Below are positions 10,276-21,304 of a stretch of DNA of 64,000 bases, one piece after another. Position numbers and translations under genes: made by a program. The notes below the pieces were generated by a model, which had not been told where the DNA came from, searched no databases, and saw nothing but the letters and a program-made list of their open reading frames with translations. How positions within the stretch are numbered: position 1 is the stretch's first letter; each line of letters begins with the position of its first letter. The stretch is from Beaufortia kweichowensis (taxonomy: Eukaryota > Chordata > Actinopteri > Cypriniformes > Gastromyzontidae): NCBI GenBank assembly GCA_019155185.1, contig CM032817.1, positions 4,148,974-4,212,973 on the forward strand, in the 5' to 3' direction.

Positions 10276-11614
10276 TGATGAAGGTCTTAAATGAAAGGAG
10301 TGATATTTGAACCATCTACAATGCTATTTATTTAATATAGAAAATACAGACAAGCTGTTTAAAGAAATTCCTCCACCTCCCAAACACACCTCCAAGTGCC
10401 ATTGACTGAACAAACAGATAGCCCTGCCCCTAACCTACAACATTTTGTTAAGCTAATGATGTCATATGAGGCTGAGCATGTTTTGATAGCATCAAGACCA
10501 GTGTTCTGGATAGCAACCTATTCTATTTCTTAACCAAGATTATTTTATAAAGAATATGTTTAATAAAATAATACAGAACAAGCAGTAAAACAAGCTAAAA
10601 CAACTAACAAACAAGATGCTTATTATGTGTTTATTTATGAGTCATATTCACCTTAAAAATGAAGTAGATATTAATATGTCTAATTATTAACATATTAACT
10701 GTATTACAAATGATTAAACCAAATTGTGTGTTCATCTTTTCGAGCGTCATGTCTTGGCTGACAGTCATGTCTAAAGTCACGTCTATAAGTTACTCCTCAC
10801 GTGTATTGTCTAAAGTCATGTCTTAAGGTTATTCCTAGCGTGCCATGCCTAGGGTTACACCTCACGGAAGGTCCTTAAAAATCAAGCAAGCCATAAGCAG
10901 GCATGTCATCATTATATTTGCATAGAGGCAATTTGCGTTTACTATGCATGCAAAAGAACCATACTCCGACTACACCCTAAGATGTAGCTTACAAAGGGAC
11001 ATTTTCTAAGAAAAATGCATCAAAAAAGAAAATTATTCATTTTTTAAGTACCCTTGTGTCACTCAAATACTCTAAAACTTTCTTCGTTTTTAAAAAAGTC
11101 CAGGTTTTTCTCCTAATGACAGTGTATAGTGCATAATCCAGTTTTATATAGTCTTGACCTGTGCCATTTTTCTGCATGCGTGTTCATAAAAAACCATGGT
11201 CATCAGCGAATCTTTTACAGTCTGGATTTACATGATTAGAGGTTAATCTAATATATATATATATGTAACTGTAATCATAACAGTATAGTTATGCGACTCA
11301 AACAATTGAGTTTTATTGCTTTTATACACTCAAGGAGAATGAGGATTAAACTGTTACAAGTCTTACACAAGAAACTAAGAATGTAAATATTTATGTACTG
11401 TAAATAGCTTAATCTTTTAAGCATTGCGTTCAGATACATTATTATTGTCCTTAATGGTTTGTTAAGCTAATGGTTTTAGTATTTTAGTATTTTACAATGG
11501 GGTATAATAAAATTATAGAAAAAATGAATAGACTCCTGTTTAATTTGACTTTAAAATGTTAAAACATAATTTTGCATAAGTTTCCTCTGTCTGCAGAATG
11601 CATTTATGCTGACA

Positions 11615-11798
11615 CAGGAAGTACTGGACTAGTACATCTGATGTCATTCAGTATATTGTGTGAATGATTCTGTTCCCACAGCAGTTTCACTTAGTCTCAA
11701 ACCATCAGCAGGCGCTTCACTATATAGGGATCCCTGACTTTCAACCAGTCTGCTTTCAGGAACAATACTATACCGCTTAAACCATTTCCTCATTATTG
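11615..11798 (+). promoter_or_regulatory. Promoter and 5' noncoding exon of gene C
   Basis: Contains caggaagt (ETS core GGAA) at 11615, a block agtacatctgatgtca, cagtttcactta at 11682 (reverse complement holds an IRF-like GTGAAACTG) and a TATA box (tatata, 11721). A putative noncoding exon ends at 11798 before gtaagat. The block is conserved upstream of gene D (20845-20925), which supports function. The ETS/IRF pairing would suit B-cell or myeloid expression. That is inference. Confidence 0.6.
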
Positions 11799-12287
11799 GT
11801 AAGATAGTTTTAAATACTTATTTTTCCTTTACAGGTTACTTTTAGTTTAACAATACCTTTATTGACATTCTGAATCATCACAATGATAATTAGCCCTTGT
11901 GTGGTGTTTGGGTCTGTGGGACCTGTTTTTAACATTTACTAAAGAACAATAATGCCATTGTATTTTCTAACTCAGACTTATTTTCTGTGAAGAACATTTA
12001 TATTAAAACATTTTCAAGCACTGAACACTGCGCATCCCCCAACAAACAGACCTTTTTTATATAAATGTGAATTAACAAGGGGGAAATAGCAAATATTAAC
12101 TGTATATGCTGTCAATGTTGATTGTAATTAGGAGAAGATAAACGTCTGTAAATTACATACATTTTCATGGCTTTATTAATTAAAAAAATGAATAATGCTA
12201 TGGATGCATTAGACCCATAAACACTGGCTGACTAAGAAAAACATTAACATCATACAAGGAATAAATTTGTTTGCTTAGTATACAGTA

Positions 12288-12520
12288 CTGGTCAAAGGTT
12301 TAGAATCAATTACTCATTATTAAATATACTTTTTCTCCACATTTTAAAATGATAGTAAATGCATTAAAATGATGGGATAACACAAATGGGCAATAATGTG
12401 AATGTTCTAACTAAAACTATGTTATACTTTAACATCTTCAATGTGACCACCCTTTGTTTAGGATTTGCAATAACTTTGCATTTTTTCAGCCATCTATTTG
12501 AGTTAATTTTGAATCCCATT
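12288..12520. repeat. Degenerate interspersed repeat
   Basis: Begins tacagtactggtcaaaggtt and contains gtgaccaccctttg. The pattern is familiar from dispersed teleost elements. It lies in the 5' intron of gene C and has no coding capacity. Confidence 0.4.
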
Positions 12521-12639
12521 ATATTTGGGTGTGGAGAAAGAGTTGAGAAACTGTGTTGTGGCTTTTAATTGAAAAAAAAAGAACAAAGGCCTACAAAAAC
12601 ATTGCAAAAAATAAACATTGTAAAAAAATAAACTCCAAA

Positions 12640-13040
12640 AACAGGCAGGGCGGATTACTGGTTTGTCCCAGCTTCAAATGAGGACAAATTTAAATTTAGG
12701 AAAGCTCAAGAAGGCAAAATCTAAAAGCAAACAGCAACCAACAATCACAATTTCCACAATGACGTTCTGGCACAGGATTGGGAACACAAGGAGAAGAAAC
12801 TGAGAAGGCATATACTGATACTGGGATAATTAATCAAGGAACAAGGAGGTAGGGCCAAAACTCCTGACAGGAGAGTATGTGGCTCGCAGGAAAATAAAGA
12901 CTTGTGTGCTTTTAACACTAAATGCAGAACATAAGAGCGCATGGCAAAAAAGACTATGGGCTTCAACAGGAAACACAACCAAAAACGCACAAGATGAAAA
13001 CACTGAGAAAAGGAAAGCCAGGAAACAATCAAGGGCCATT
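12640..13040. repeat. Possible interspersed element in the gene C 5' intron
   Basis: A-rich, unusually purine-biased block (for example ggaacacaaggagaagaaac) unlike its flanks, reminiscent of a non-autonomous element read in reverse. Open frames across it have no recognisable domain. Confidence 0.25.
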
Positions 13041-13149
13041 GTGATGTTTAATGTATGCTTTTCCTGTATGCTGATTCATTTAGTTATTTATGCATATTTA
13101 CAGGTGTGTGTGTGTATGTTTTTCCAAAGGACTGATCTTATTTCAAGAA

Positions 13150-13195
13150 ATGGAGACAGCACAGAAAATATTTATTTTCATTTCTTTGCTAGAAG
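13150..13195 (+). CDS. Gene C signal-peptide exon
   Basis: ATG followed by a hydrophobic stretch (METAQKIFIFISLLE), then donor gtttgt. The last base G joins GTGTTTGG to give GVWCG. It is paralogous to 21259-21304, which fixes the start. Confidence 0.75.
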
Positions 13196-16100
13196 GTTTG
13201 TTTTCTTAATTTTTCTTTATCAAAAGCATACTGTGTGACAATCAGTGTGGCGTCACAACTGTGTTGTGTTCATATATGTCTGCACAAAACTATTTTGCAT
13301 CTACTGGAATATCATTTACAACAGCATAACAATTTAAATAAAATAGCATTTATAGGTATTAATAGATACTTCTGCAATGGAATGCTTAATAAACGTAACA
13401 ACAAAATATTTTTGTAGCGTTTTGTCTTTATAAAGAAATTATTTCAAAACAAACATAAAGGCTTGTTATATTGGTGTCTGAATGCTTCGCACTATATGTA
13501 TGTTTTGCTTCTCATCATGTTTATGTTTTTAGGTGTTTGGTGTGGAACTTGGAACATCAGTATGCCAGACAGGATTGATGTCTTAAATGGATCCTGTGTG
13601 ATCATAAACTGCAGATTTGATATTCTTACAGCATCTGAACCTGATCTCACTGACACTGCTGCAGGAATATGGTTTAGAACTGAGAATGGCATAAAAACTA
13701 CAGCCTTTAACTCCAGCCGGCCTACTTTCTTTTTCAAAGGGAATATAACTGGAAAATTAAAAGACAAAGACTGTACCACAATCTTTTACAATGCTAATTC
13801 AAGTTACAAAGGCATATATAACTTCAGGATTGAGGGTCGAAATACACTGAAATATACATTTGCACAAAAAACGGTTTTAATAAATGTGACCGGTGAGTGA
13901 CTTTATGACTAAAAATTATTATAAATTACAAACAGCAAAGTAGTACTGTACAATAAAATCTGGTTAGGTGGTATGCTTAGCTAAAGGAATAATAAACCAA
14001 TGTCTGGATTGTTTGTGATCTTTCTGTTAATAAAATATACCTGTGTGCATTTCAGATTCTCCCCCAAACCCACAGTGAAGATGTTTAAGGATCAGATGGA
14101 GGTTCAGGAGGTGTTGGAGGGGAGCTCTGTGAATCTGCGCTGCTCTTCTCAGACTCTCTGCTCCTCTTCTCCACCAACTCTCACATGGAGCTCCACTGAC
14201 AAACTCCAACTCTATGGGAACAGCAGACTACAGGAGAATCAAACTGAGATCATCTCTGATCTGAACATCACTGCTTCCGCACTTCAACATGGAGTCACTT
14301 TCATCTGTACTATAACCTACCAGCTAGAGACCAGAAACACAACAGCACAGAACAACATCACATTACGTGTTCAGTGTAAGAGCAAATCTATTTGAACTTG
14401 TTGACCATGTGGTGGTAAACTACATAGTGATACCCTGAATATGTTTTTTTCCACAGATGCTCCAAAAAACACATCAGTGTCTGTGTTTCCATCTGACACT
14501 ATACTGGAGGGCAGTTCAGTAACTTTGACCTGCAGCAGTGATGGAAATCCAATAGTGCTCAACTACACCTGGTACAGAGAGAATGGAGGACAGCTGCAGA
14601 CTGGACAAAATCTAACCTTTAATGTGACCGATCGTACACAAACAGGACGCTACTACTGTCAAGCCAGAAACCAACATGGCATCCAAAACTCATCAGCATC
14701 ATTGTTTATTCAATGTGAGTATTAACAGTTGATTTACTTATTATACAGTATGCATGTGTTGGGGTTTATTTGGATGTGATCACATTAATAGTTGTCTTTT
14801 AAAATTGTTTAGTAATGTTTATAAATATTTATATTCACATATTTGTTTGTCGTTAGTAATTGTCACAATTTATCTAGTTATGCATGTTTTGCTGGCTACT
14901 TTATATTTAAGTTGAACAACTTCACACAAAACAATGTTGTAATATATTAAGACCACATCGGGGTACGTGTGGCAAAAATGGTAGGAACAAGAGTACTTTT
15001 ATTCCTACAGTAAATAATCATTCCTACATTATTCTTTTATTAACTCTTCTCAGATCCCCCTACAAACACATCGATATCAGTGACTCCATCAACCGCTGTG
15101 TTGGAGGGCAGTCGAGTGACTCTGATCTGCAACACTACTGCAAATCCAGCTCTAGTCAACTACACCTGGTACAGAGAGATTGGGGGACAGATTCAACTGC
15201 TTCAGACTGGATATAATCTCACCATCAGTGTGACTAATACCATAGACACTGGACGCTACTACTGTGTAGCTCAAAACAAGCATGGCAGACAAAACTCATC
15301 GGTTTTACTGGATATTCAGTGTGAGTATAAAGGCAGCTGATCTCTCTACAGCACATCCTCTGCATGCAAAGACCGTTGGCTGTAGCATAAAATGCTTCAA
15401 TAACAAACAACAATTTAAGAAAAATTGATATACCTGTAATTTATTGCTACTAAATGTCAAGTTCCAGTTAATTTTGTGTTTCTGCCCTAGTAAAAACCCT
15501 AGTAATCCCCTTTTGCCTTTTTTATTAGTTGCTCCTAAAAACACATCAACATCAGTGTTTCCATCCAGCATTGTGTTGGAAGGCAATCCAGTGACTCTGA
15601 TCTGCAACACTACTGCAAATCCAGTGGTGCTCAACTACACCTGGTACAGAGAAATTGGAGGACAGATACAACTGCTTGGGACTGGATATAATTTTACCTT
15701 CAGCATAACTAATGCCACACACAGTGGGTGGTACTACTGTGTAGCTCAAAACATGTATGGCCAACAAAACTCATCCAAAGTCCTAGATATACAATGTGAG
15801 TATAAAGCAAGTCTCATATTCTATTGCACCTTTAAAATGAGCTAAATTAAAAAAATCGAATCATATTATTTAAAGAAATATGGCTCTGTGAAGCATGTAA
15901 GACCATTTATGTTTTTGATTACTTCCAACATATATGTAACACCATTCCAGTCCTTCCTATATCAATCTTAATATCGTTTCTTTTCAGATCCCCCTAAAAA
16001 CACATTAATATCAGCGATTCCATCATCCGCTGTGTTAGAGGGCGATCCAGTGACTCTGACCTGCAACAGTGATGCAAATCCAGCACTGTTTAACTACACC

Positions 16101-19100
16101 TGGTACAGAGATGATGGAGGACAGCTAGAGCAGCTTCAGACTGGATTCAATCTCACCATCGATGTAACTAATACCACACACACGGGGATGTACTACTGTG
16201 TAGCTGAAAACAAGCATGGCCAACAAAACTCATCAGTTTTACTGGATATTCAGTGTAAGTATAAACACAGTACGATTCATGTTAATTTCAGATAAATGGT
16301 AAAAAAAATCAAATATATGTAAGGCTAGTTTTTCTTTTCTAATATATTCTTTATTTTGGTATTTAAAGGAATAGTTAACCCTCAATTCCTTCCCAGGCCT
16401 GTATGAAGTTATTGTTTCTGTGCAAGATAAAGGTACAGCTCAAAACAGAAATGTTTTGCAGAATAATTCTGCAGCTTGCACAAAACACGGTTCATAGTGA
16501 ACAAGGACTTTTAAGATCCTAAAATGACTAAAATGCACCTAAAACTTATATTTACATTAAGAATAGGTCATGTGACACACACTGTCATTCTTCAGTCTTC
16601 AGAAACTAAACAATATCTTTGGTGAGAAACAGATCATAATCTACAAAAAGTTCCACGCATAAAATACATAACATCAAACAGGTTTGAAAAGATATTAGGT
16701 CAATAATATATTTTTTTGATACGATAAAGATAAGGTAGCTATAATCCAACTATATTTACGTTCTAAAAATCCTTCTAAATGATTCTAAATGATGGTCTAC
16801 ACCACAACTACAGGTATGATGATACAGAGGAATGATATTTTTGGGATCACTTCAGCTTATGAACTATAAAACACAATCAAACTCAAATTTAAAAGACTCT
16901 TTGTTTCTTCTTAGATCCACCTAAAAACACATCAACAACAGTGCTTCCATTCAACTCTCTCTTAGAAGGCAATCCAGTGACACTGACCTGCAGCAGTGAT
17001 GCCAATCCAGCACTGGTCAACTACACCTGGTACAGAGAAAATAGAGGACAGATTCAACTGCTTCAGACTGGATGCAATCTCACCTTTAGCGTAACTAATC
17101 CAACACATTTTGGGTGGTACTTCTGTATAGCTCAAAACATGCATGGCCAACAAAACTCATCCGTTTTACTGGATATTCAGTGTGAGTAACATATCTTATG
17201 TTACATTTTCATCATTGGCACATTCTTTTTTTTTGGCAATGCAAAAGTTTAATGCAAGTCACTGGTCTTATTGTGAATGTTTTGTGTAACGTGATATAAC
17301 TTTGATTTTTTTTCTTTTGCGATAAAAGAGCTTAATTTATAACATAATATGAAAACGTCTTCCAATGTCCATATATGATATCCTGGTGATTCACAAATTA
17401 TTATTAATTATTATTATTATTTTTTATTATTTAAAAAATAATAACAAATAATTTTATTATTATTATTTATAACATTGATGACCTTTAGGTTATTGTCAGA
17501 CATCTGCAAGCATTGTGAAGACTGTGGTAAACTAAGTAATGGTGGTTAGTACTTTCTTTCTAACAATTTTTCATCCTTTGGTCTTTTTTATTAGTTTCTC
17601 CTAAAGACACATCGATATCAGTGACTCCATCAACCGCTGTGTTGGAGGGCAGTCGAGTGACTCTGATCTGCAACACTACTGCAAATCCAGCTCTAGTCAA
17701 CTACACCTGGTACAGAGATAATGGGGGACAGATTCAACTGCTTCAGACTGGAAATAATCTCACCATCAGCGCAACAAATCGTGCACACAGTGGGCAGTAC
17801 TACTGTATAGCTCAAAACAAGCATGGCCGACAAAACTCATCCGTTTTACTGGATATTCAGTGTGAGTATCAAGGCCTATTATGTGTTCATTTTAGATGAA
17901 TGGCATAAAAATGCTTAAATATATATTGTTCTGTGTTTTTGCATTTAAGTCTCTTTAAAGAAACTCTTCAACATGAAAGTAAAAATTATCATCAGCATCA
18001 TCAATTTTATATTTCTGCTAACATTCTGTTTCTCTCATTTTAATACTTTCAGATGCTTCTGAGGTGTTTTCCTCCAGGTGTGACAAAGCACAACAAACTG
18101 TGTGTTTGTGTGAGGTTAATGGGAATCCTGCTCCTATAGTGGAGTGGCAGGTTTCTGGACATCCTGTCACTAACTCTACAAATACATTAATCCGTGAAGA
18201 GCGATTCAGCAAAACAAGCTTTAAGAGTTTCATCACTGTATATCAGTCACTTACATTCGCAGACACTGTGCGGTGCGTCAGCGCCAACCCTCGCGGCACT
18301 GCCAGTATATTATTTCAACTTGTTCCATCTCCTCAGGAGACTACAAGTAAGTTCTCTGTTTCAACCTACTGAGAAAATTAAAAACTCTTTACACAATTTA
18401 AGCTTTTATGTATTTTACTGTCCCTATGTAGTTTAGAGAGAGGACTTGTCAAAGAGATATTGCCCATTTCAACACTGAAACAGAAAAAAAGTCATTAATT
18501 ATTGTTATTAATTTGTTTGTTTATTATAGGTATCAGTGGTTCCTCTGTGATGATTGGATTTGTTATTGGAGCCTTAATAGTACTGTTGTTGTTTCTGATT
18601 AAATATCTCTGCAAACGGTGAGTACATTACATACATGACATATAAAGTACACTGCAGACACTATCAAAGCGTATTATACCAAGTGATCATGATTAGAAGC
18701 CTGCTGCACATTTGATAATTAATTTAAAGGGGATAATGAAAGAAAGTAGGATATAAAAACTGAACTTGTGAAGAATCATATCAAAATCTTATTATGTATT
18801 TCCTTTTAATCATGGAAAAATGGAATCATGTTTTTCAGAAGAGAACTATCAGAAAGTTCCTCAATAACAAGTGTGGAAAATGTTACTGGATTTAATCTGA
18901 CTAATAGGGTGAGTTTTAACACACTACGCATCAACAAATAAGATAAACATATCTGCTGGAAAATAAACTCACAAACAGTTTGCATACACATATTCCACCA
19001 TTCTGATTTACCTGTGCTGTATATTGACAATTTTACATTCTTCTTTATCCATTAGGCTGCCCCTGTTGCGGCAACTGGTTATGTCAATAAAAGCATGCTG

Positions 19101-19256
19101 TCACCTGCTGGAGCCACTACAAATTACCCAGAATCCCCATATTATTCCACCACTAACTTTACAAACACCAGACCAGAGTCAAGAGAGATGAGCGGTGATT
19201 CCTCACTTAATGATGACTATGCTGCTGCCCGACGTTATGCTAGACATATGCAATAG
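13150..19256 (+). CDS. Siglec/CD22-like receptor, gene C (9 Ig domains, shortened tail)
   Basis: Fifteen coding exons: 13150-13195, 13533-13892, 14076-14375, 14457-14714, 15054-15320, 15529-15795, 15988-16254, 16915-17181, 17595-17861, 18053-18346, 18530-18617, 18839-18908 and 19056-19256, i.e. signal peptide, nine Ig domains, helix and two tail exons as listed separately. With the 14076 acceptor the sum is 2952 nt, 983 residues, fully in frame. The V-set keeps the Siglec arginine in NFRIEG (13826-13828), so ligand binding is plausible. The tail retains YVN (Grb2-type) but the ITSM site has become DDYAAA and translation stops before the distal LYAEL. The receptor thus lacks a canonical ITIM. 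It could act as a decoy or adhesion receptor. AATAAA is at 19700. The first bases of the usual domain 2 exon carry a 1-nt deletion that demands the downstream acceptor. Confidence 0.75.
13533..13892 (+). CDS. Gene C V-set exon
   Basis: 360 nt, open. GVWCGTWNIS, SCVIINCRF, DCTTIFY and NFRIEGRNTLKYTF define a Siglec V-set domain with its sialic-acid arginine. Confidence 0.8.
14056..14375 (+). CDS. Gene C Ig domain 2 exon (start uncertain: 14056 or 14076)
   Basis: From the ancestral acceptor the length is 320 nt and the frame hits TGA at once. From cccacag at 14075 it is 300 nt and in frame (KMFKDQMEVQEV onward). The downstream acceptor is preferred. Confidence 0.7.
14457..14714 (+). CDS. Gene C Ig domain 3 exon
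   Basis: Like the gene A type 2 exons (LEGSS, VTDRTQ, HGIQNSS) but ending SASLFIQC, unlike every other copy, which suggests a patchwork exon. Confidence 0.8.
15054..15320 (+). CDS. Gene C Ig domain 4 exon
   Basis: 267 nt. VLEGSRVTLIC, NYTWYREIGG and GRYYCVAQNKHG. It closely resembles domain 8 at 17595. Confidence 0.8.
15529..15795 (+). CDS. Gene C Ig domain 5 exon
   Basis: 267 nt, VTLICNTTANPVVLNYTWY, then GWYYCVAQNMYG. Acceptor ttattag. Confidence 0.8.
15988..16254 (+). CDS. Gene C Ig domain 6 exon
   Basis: 267 nt, VLEGDPVTLTC, NYTWYRDDGG and GMYYCVAENKHG. Donor gtaagt. Confidence 0.8.
16368..16432. repeat. Truncated teleost repeat in a gene C intron
   Basis: aaaggaatagttaaccctcaa ... 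ggcctgtatgaagttattg matches the start of a very common zebrafish/carp dispersed repeat (family recalled from pattern). Confidence 0.45.
16915..17181 (+). CDS. Gene C Ig domain 7 exon
   Basis: 267 nt, LLEGNPVTLTC, NYTWYRENRG and GWYFCIAQNMHG. Confidence 0.8.
17595..17861 (+). CDS. Gene C Ig domain 8 exon
   Basis: 267 nt. The first half is near-identical to domain 4 (15054), indicating exon duplication or conversion. GQYYCIAQNKHG follows. Confidence 0.8.
18053..18346 (+). CDS. Gene C membrane-proximal Ig domain 9 exon
   Basis: 294 nt, VCLCEVNGNPAPIVEW and VRCVSANPRGTA. Orthologous position to gene A domain 8. Confidence 0.75.
18530..18617 (+). CDS. Gene C transmembrane exon
   Basis: VMIGFVIGALIVLLLFLI helix followed by KYLCKR. 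Entry and exit phases match genes A and D. Confidence 0.75.
18839..18908 (+). CDS. Gene C first cytoplasmic exon
   Basis: 70 nt, RRELSESSSITSVENVTG..., serine-rich, donor gtgagt. Confidence 0.7.
19056..19256 (+). CDS. Gene C terminal tail exon, truncated
   Basis: 67 codons including stop. YVNKSM (YxN) and PYYSTTN are kept. The ITSM equivalent reads DDYAAA. The stop at 19254 precedes a decayed copy of the distal tail (LLTHSDDVSDLYAEL near 19357-19411). Confidence 0.75.
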   Translation, partial: AAPVAATGYVNKSMLSPAGATTNYPESPYYSTTNFTNTRPESREMSGDSSLNDDYAAARRYARHMQ

Positions 19257-19699
19257 ACATATGACATAGGTGCAATATCCCAAGAACTGAGATAGCAGAC
19301 CGTGTAGCAAGAGAATCCCACTTTGGCATGAATGAAGATGTTGCAACAAAGAAAACTTTCCCAGACTTGCTCACACATTCAGATGATGTTTCTGATCTTT
19401 ATGCTGAACTCAATTATTTTTGCCATTATAGTTGCCTCCATTGAAACATATTTCATATATAGTCAAAACAATATCAAAATATAGTTTGATAAGTATAGTT
19501 TGACAAGCATTACAGTTATTGTAAACTTCATTGCTTTTACACTCCTCTCATATATTTTAGCAGGAAATGGGTTTTGTTTAACATTTTTCTGTAGTTTAAC
19601 AGTGCAAGTTTAACAGTTCGTGTGATTGTTGTTGTTTTTTTTCAGATTTTTTCAGATGTGTGGTTGTAGGGATTCATAATACTGGGCATGATCAAATCA

Positions 19700-19705
19700 A
19701 ATAAA
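19700..19705 (+). terminator. Poly(A) signal of gene C
   Basis: AATAAA about 440 bp after the stop codon. Confidence 0.5.
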
Positions 19706-20836
19706 CATTTATATATACATGAGCCATCAAAGCATTTGCACATGTTACACACCATAGCTAGTGTATTATGGCAGATTTTAATTTGGGATTGTTTTTGTGA
19801 TATATTATTATGTGTGTTCATAATGATAAAGAAATTAAAATATAAAAAAATACTTACATACTGTAACTGTATTACGTGAACTGCTATTTCTCTCTCTCAC
19901 CGGTAGAGGGCAGCATTGTGACGTTTTCTTCATCCTCGGTTTGTGTATTCACAATCTGATCGACCTGTGCAGAAAACATAAAAAGGGCAAGTGTTAACTT
20001 TACCATAAAAAACAATAATATGTTTTTACCAAAAATTCTCAACATACTGATAGCTGTCAATATTTGCTGGTAATAATAACCATGTGAGACATTCAAAGCA
20101 TTTTGTATATTTCATATATTGTTTTCAGATATTAAAGCATTCAATAACAGCACACATTCCACATAAATAAATAAATAAAGGCTGGAATAATAAAGGGGAC
20201 AGGATTACTTGTGTATCATCACATATCCCTGTAAACGGTCAGCATGATGTAACAATATAGACACTTTAAAAAGGACATTGTTGCTTAGTTAGAAAAACAT
20301 TAAATCACATTCACAAGTTCACTTACCTTTTGCAAAACAGAAAGGTTTTTTGGATGTTAAAGGTTTTTTATGAAACCATTCATCCCAAAATGGTTCTTCC
20401 ATGGCATCATGAAGCATATTTGTAGAGTGTATGATATTCTGTTGAGTGAATGTTATTTTGTAAAATTTAGGTTTAGTATTTAAAATTTAAGTTTAATATG
20501 CTAAGAGAACAGTCACAGCCAATTTACTCCATTAGACCATTAACCCTAAAAGACCCAAATTTAGAAAAAAAACATTGAAAAATTTGTTGTTGTTGTAGGA
20601 GGCATCTAATGCAGATATAAATGCGTTTAAACATTTTTGACATTTTAGTAAGTTTAGTAAGAACCGCCCCTTGTAATAATTACTAATAAATAGTTTATGT
20701 TTTGGTGTATTTTGTGTAAGGGAGTAATGATATAAAAGATATAAAATGTACTTAAAAAATTGAAAATAATCCTGAGCATTATCAGCGTACAGGCTCAGCT
20801 TTGGTCTGCCTTTGAACAAAATATGAATTAATCCGG
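19706..20836. other. Intergenic DNA between genes C and D
   Basis: No exon found. Contains one repeat copy at 20330-20430. Confidence 0.5.
20330..20430. repeat. Degenerate cyprinid GGTTCTT-type repeat
   Basis: aacagaaaggtttttt ... gatgttaaaggtttt ... ccatggcatcatgaagca ... agagtgt follows the order of a very abundant zebrafish repeat. The assignment is from pattern memory. Confidence 0.5.
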
Positions 20837-20844
20837 ACTAGTGC

Positions 20845-20925
20845 TGCACTAGTACATCTGATGTCAGTCAGTATATTGCGTGAATGACTTCACAGTTCAC
20901 TCATCACAGTTTCACTTAGTCTTGT
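20845..20925 (+). promoter_or_regulatory. Promoter block of gene D
   Basis: Colinear with 11625-11697: ctagtacatctgatgtca, cagtatatt, gtgaatga and cagtttcacttagtct (20907-20922, IRF-like on the other strand). The ETS core of gene C is not conserved here. It lies about 0.35 kb before the signal exon. Confidence 0.6.
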
Positions 20926-21258
20926 ATCATTAACCGGTACTTTAGTGCAGAATCCAGAGGATCCATGAATGTGATCTGCTTTGAGGAACCATATTACACC
21001 GGTTAGACAATTTTTTTATCTCTTCTTTTTTACTTAAGATGTTACTTAAGAAATGCTATTTAACTTTGTTGATTGACCTGATGTTTTTTGACCTGTTAGA
21101 TATTTATGACATTATTCATTACTTATTCATTCTGTATAGCTGCAAAAGAATGATTTGCAATTTGGGGGTGGGGTTAGTACATGCATTTCCTTAGTTTATT
21201 TAGTCATTTCTGCATATTTACGTGTGTGTCTTTCGTGTGATCTTATTTTAATGAAGAC

Positions 21259-21304
21259 ATGGGGACAGCACAGATAATCATTATTTTCCTTTATTTGTTA
21301 CAAG
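21259..21304 (+). CDS. Gene D signal-peptide exon
   Basis: MGTAQIIIIFLYLLQ, paralogous to 13150-13195. Donor gtttgt. The last G restores GVWCG with the V exon. Confidence 0.75.

Larger units (their letters stand above)
9283..11600. other. Intergenic DNA with short internal repeats
   Basis: No coding exon found. It holds a diverged direct repeat (9405-9570 and 10120-10275) and a cluster of GTCATGTCT-type words at 10741-10870. Otherwise AT-rich. Confidence 0.5.

Noticed and set aside
12745..13238. Overlapping open frames on both strands
   Set aside because: No domain, no splice logic, and an A-rich repeat-like composition. Treated as possible transposon debris.
14027..14209. Minus-strand frames opposite the Siglec exons (also 22820-23011, 15552-15767, 16962-17153)
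   Set aside because: Recurring only because the + strand exons are paralogous. No independent signal.
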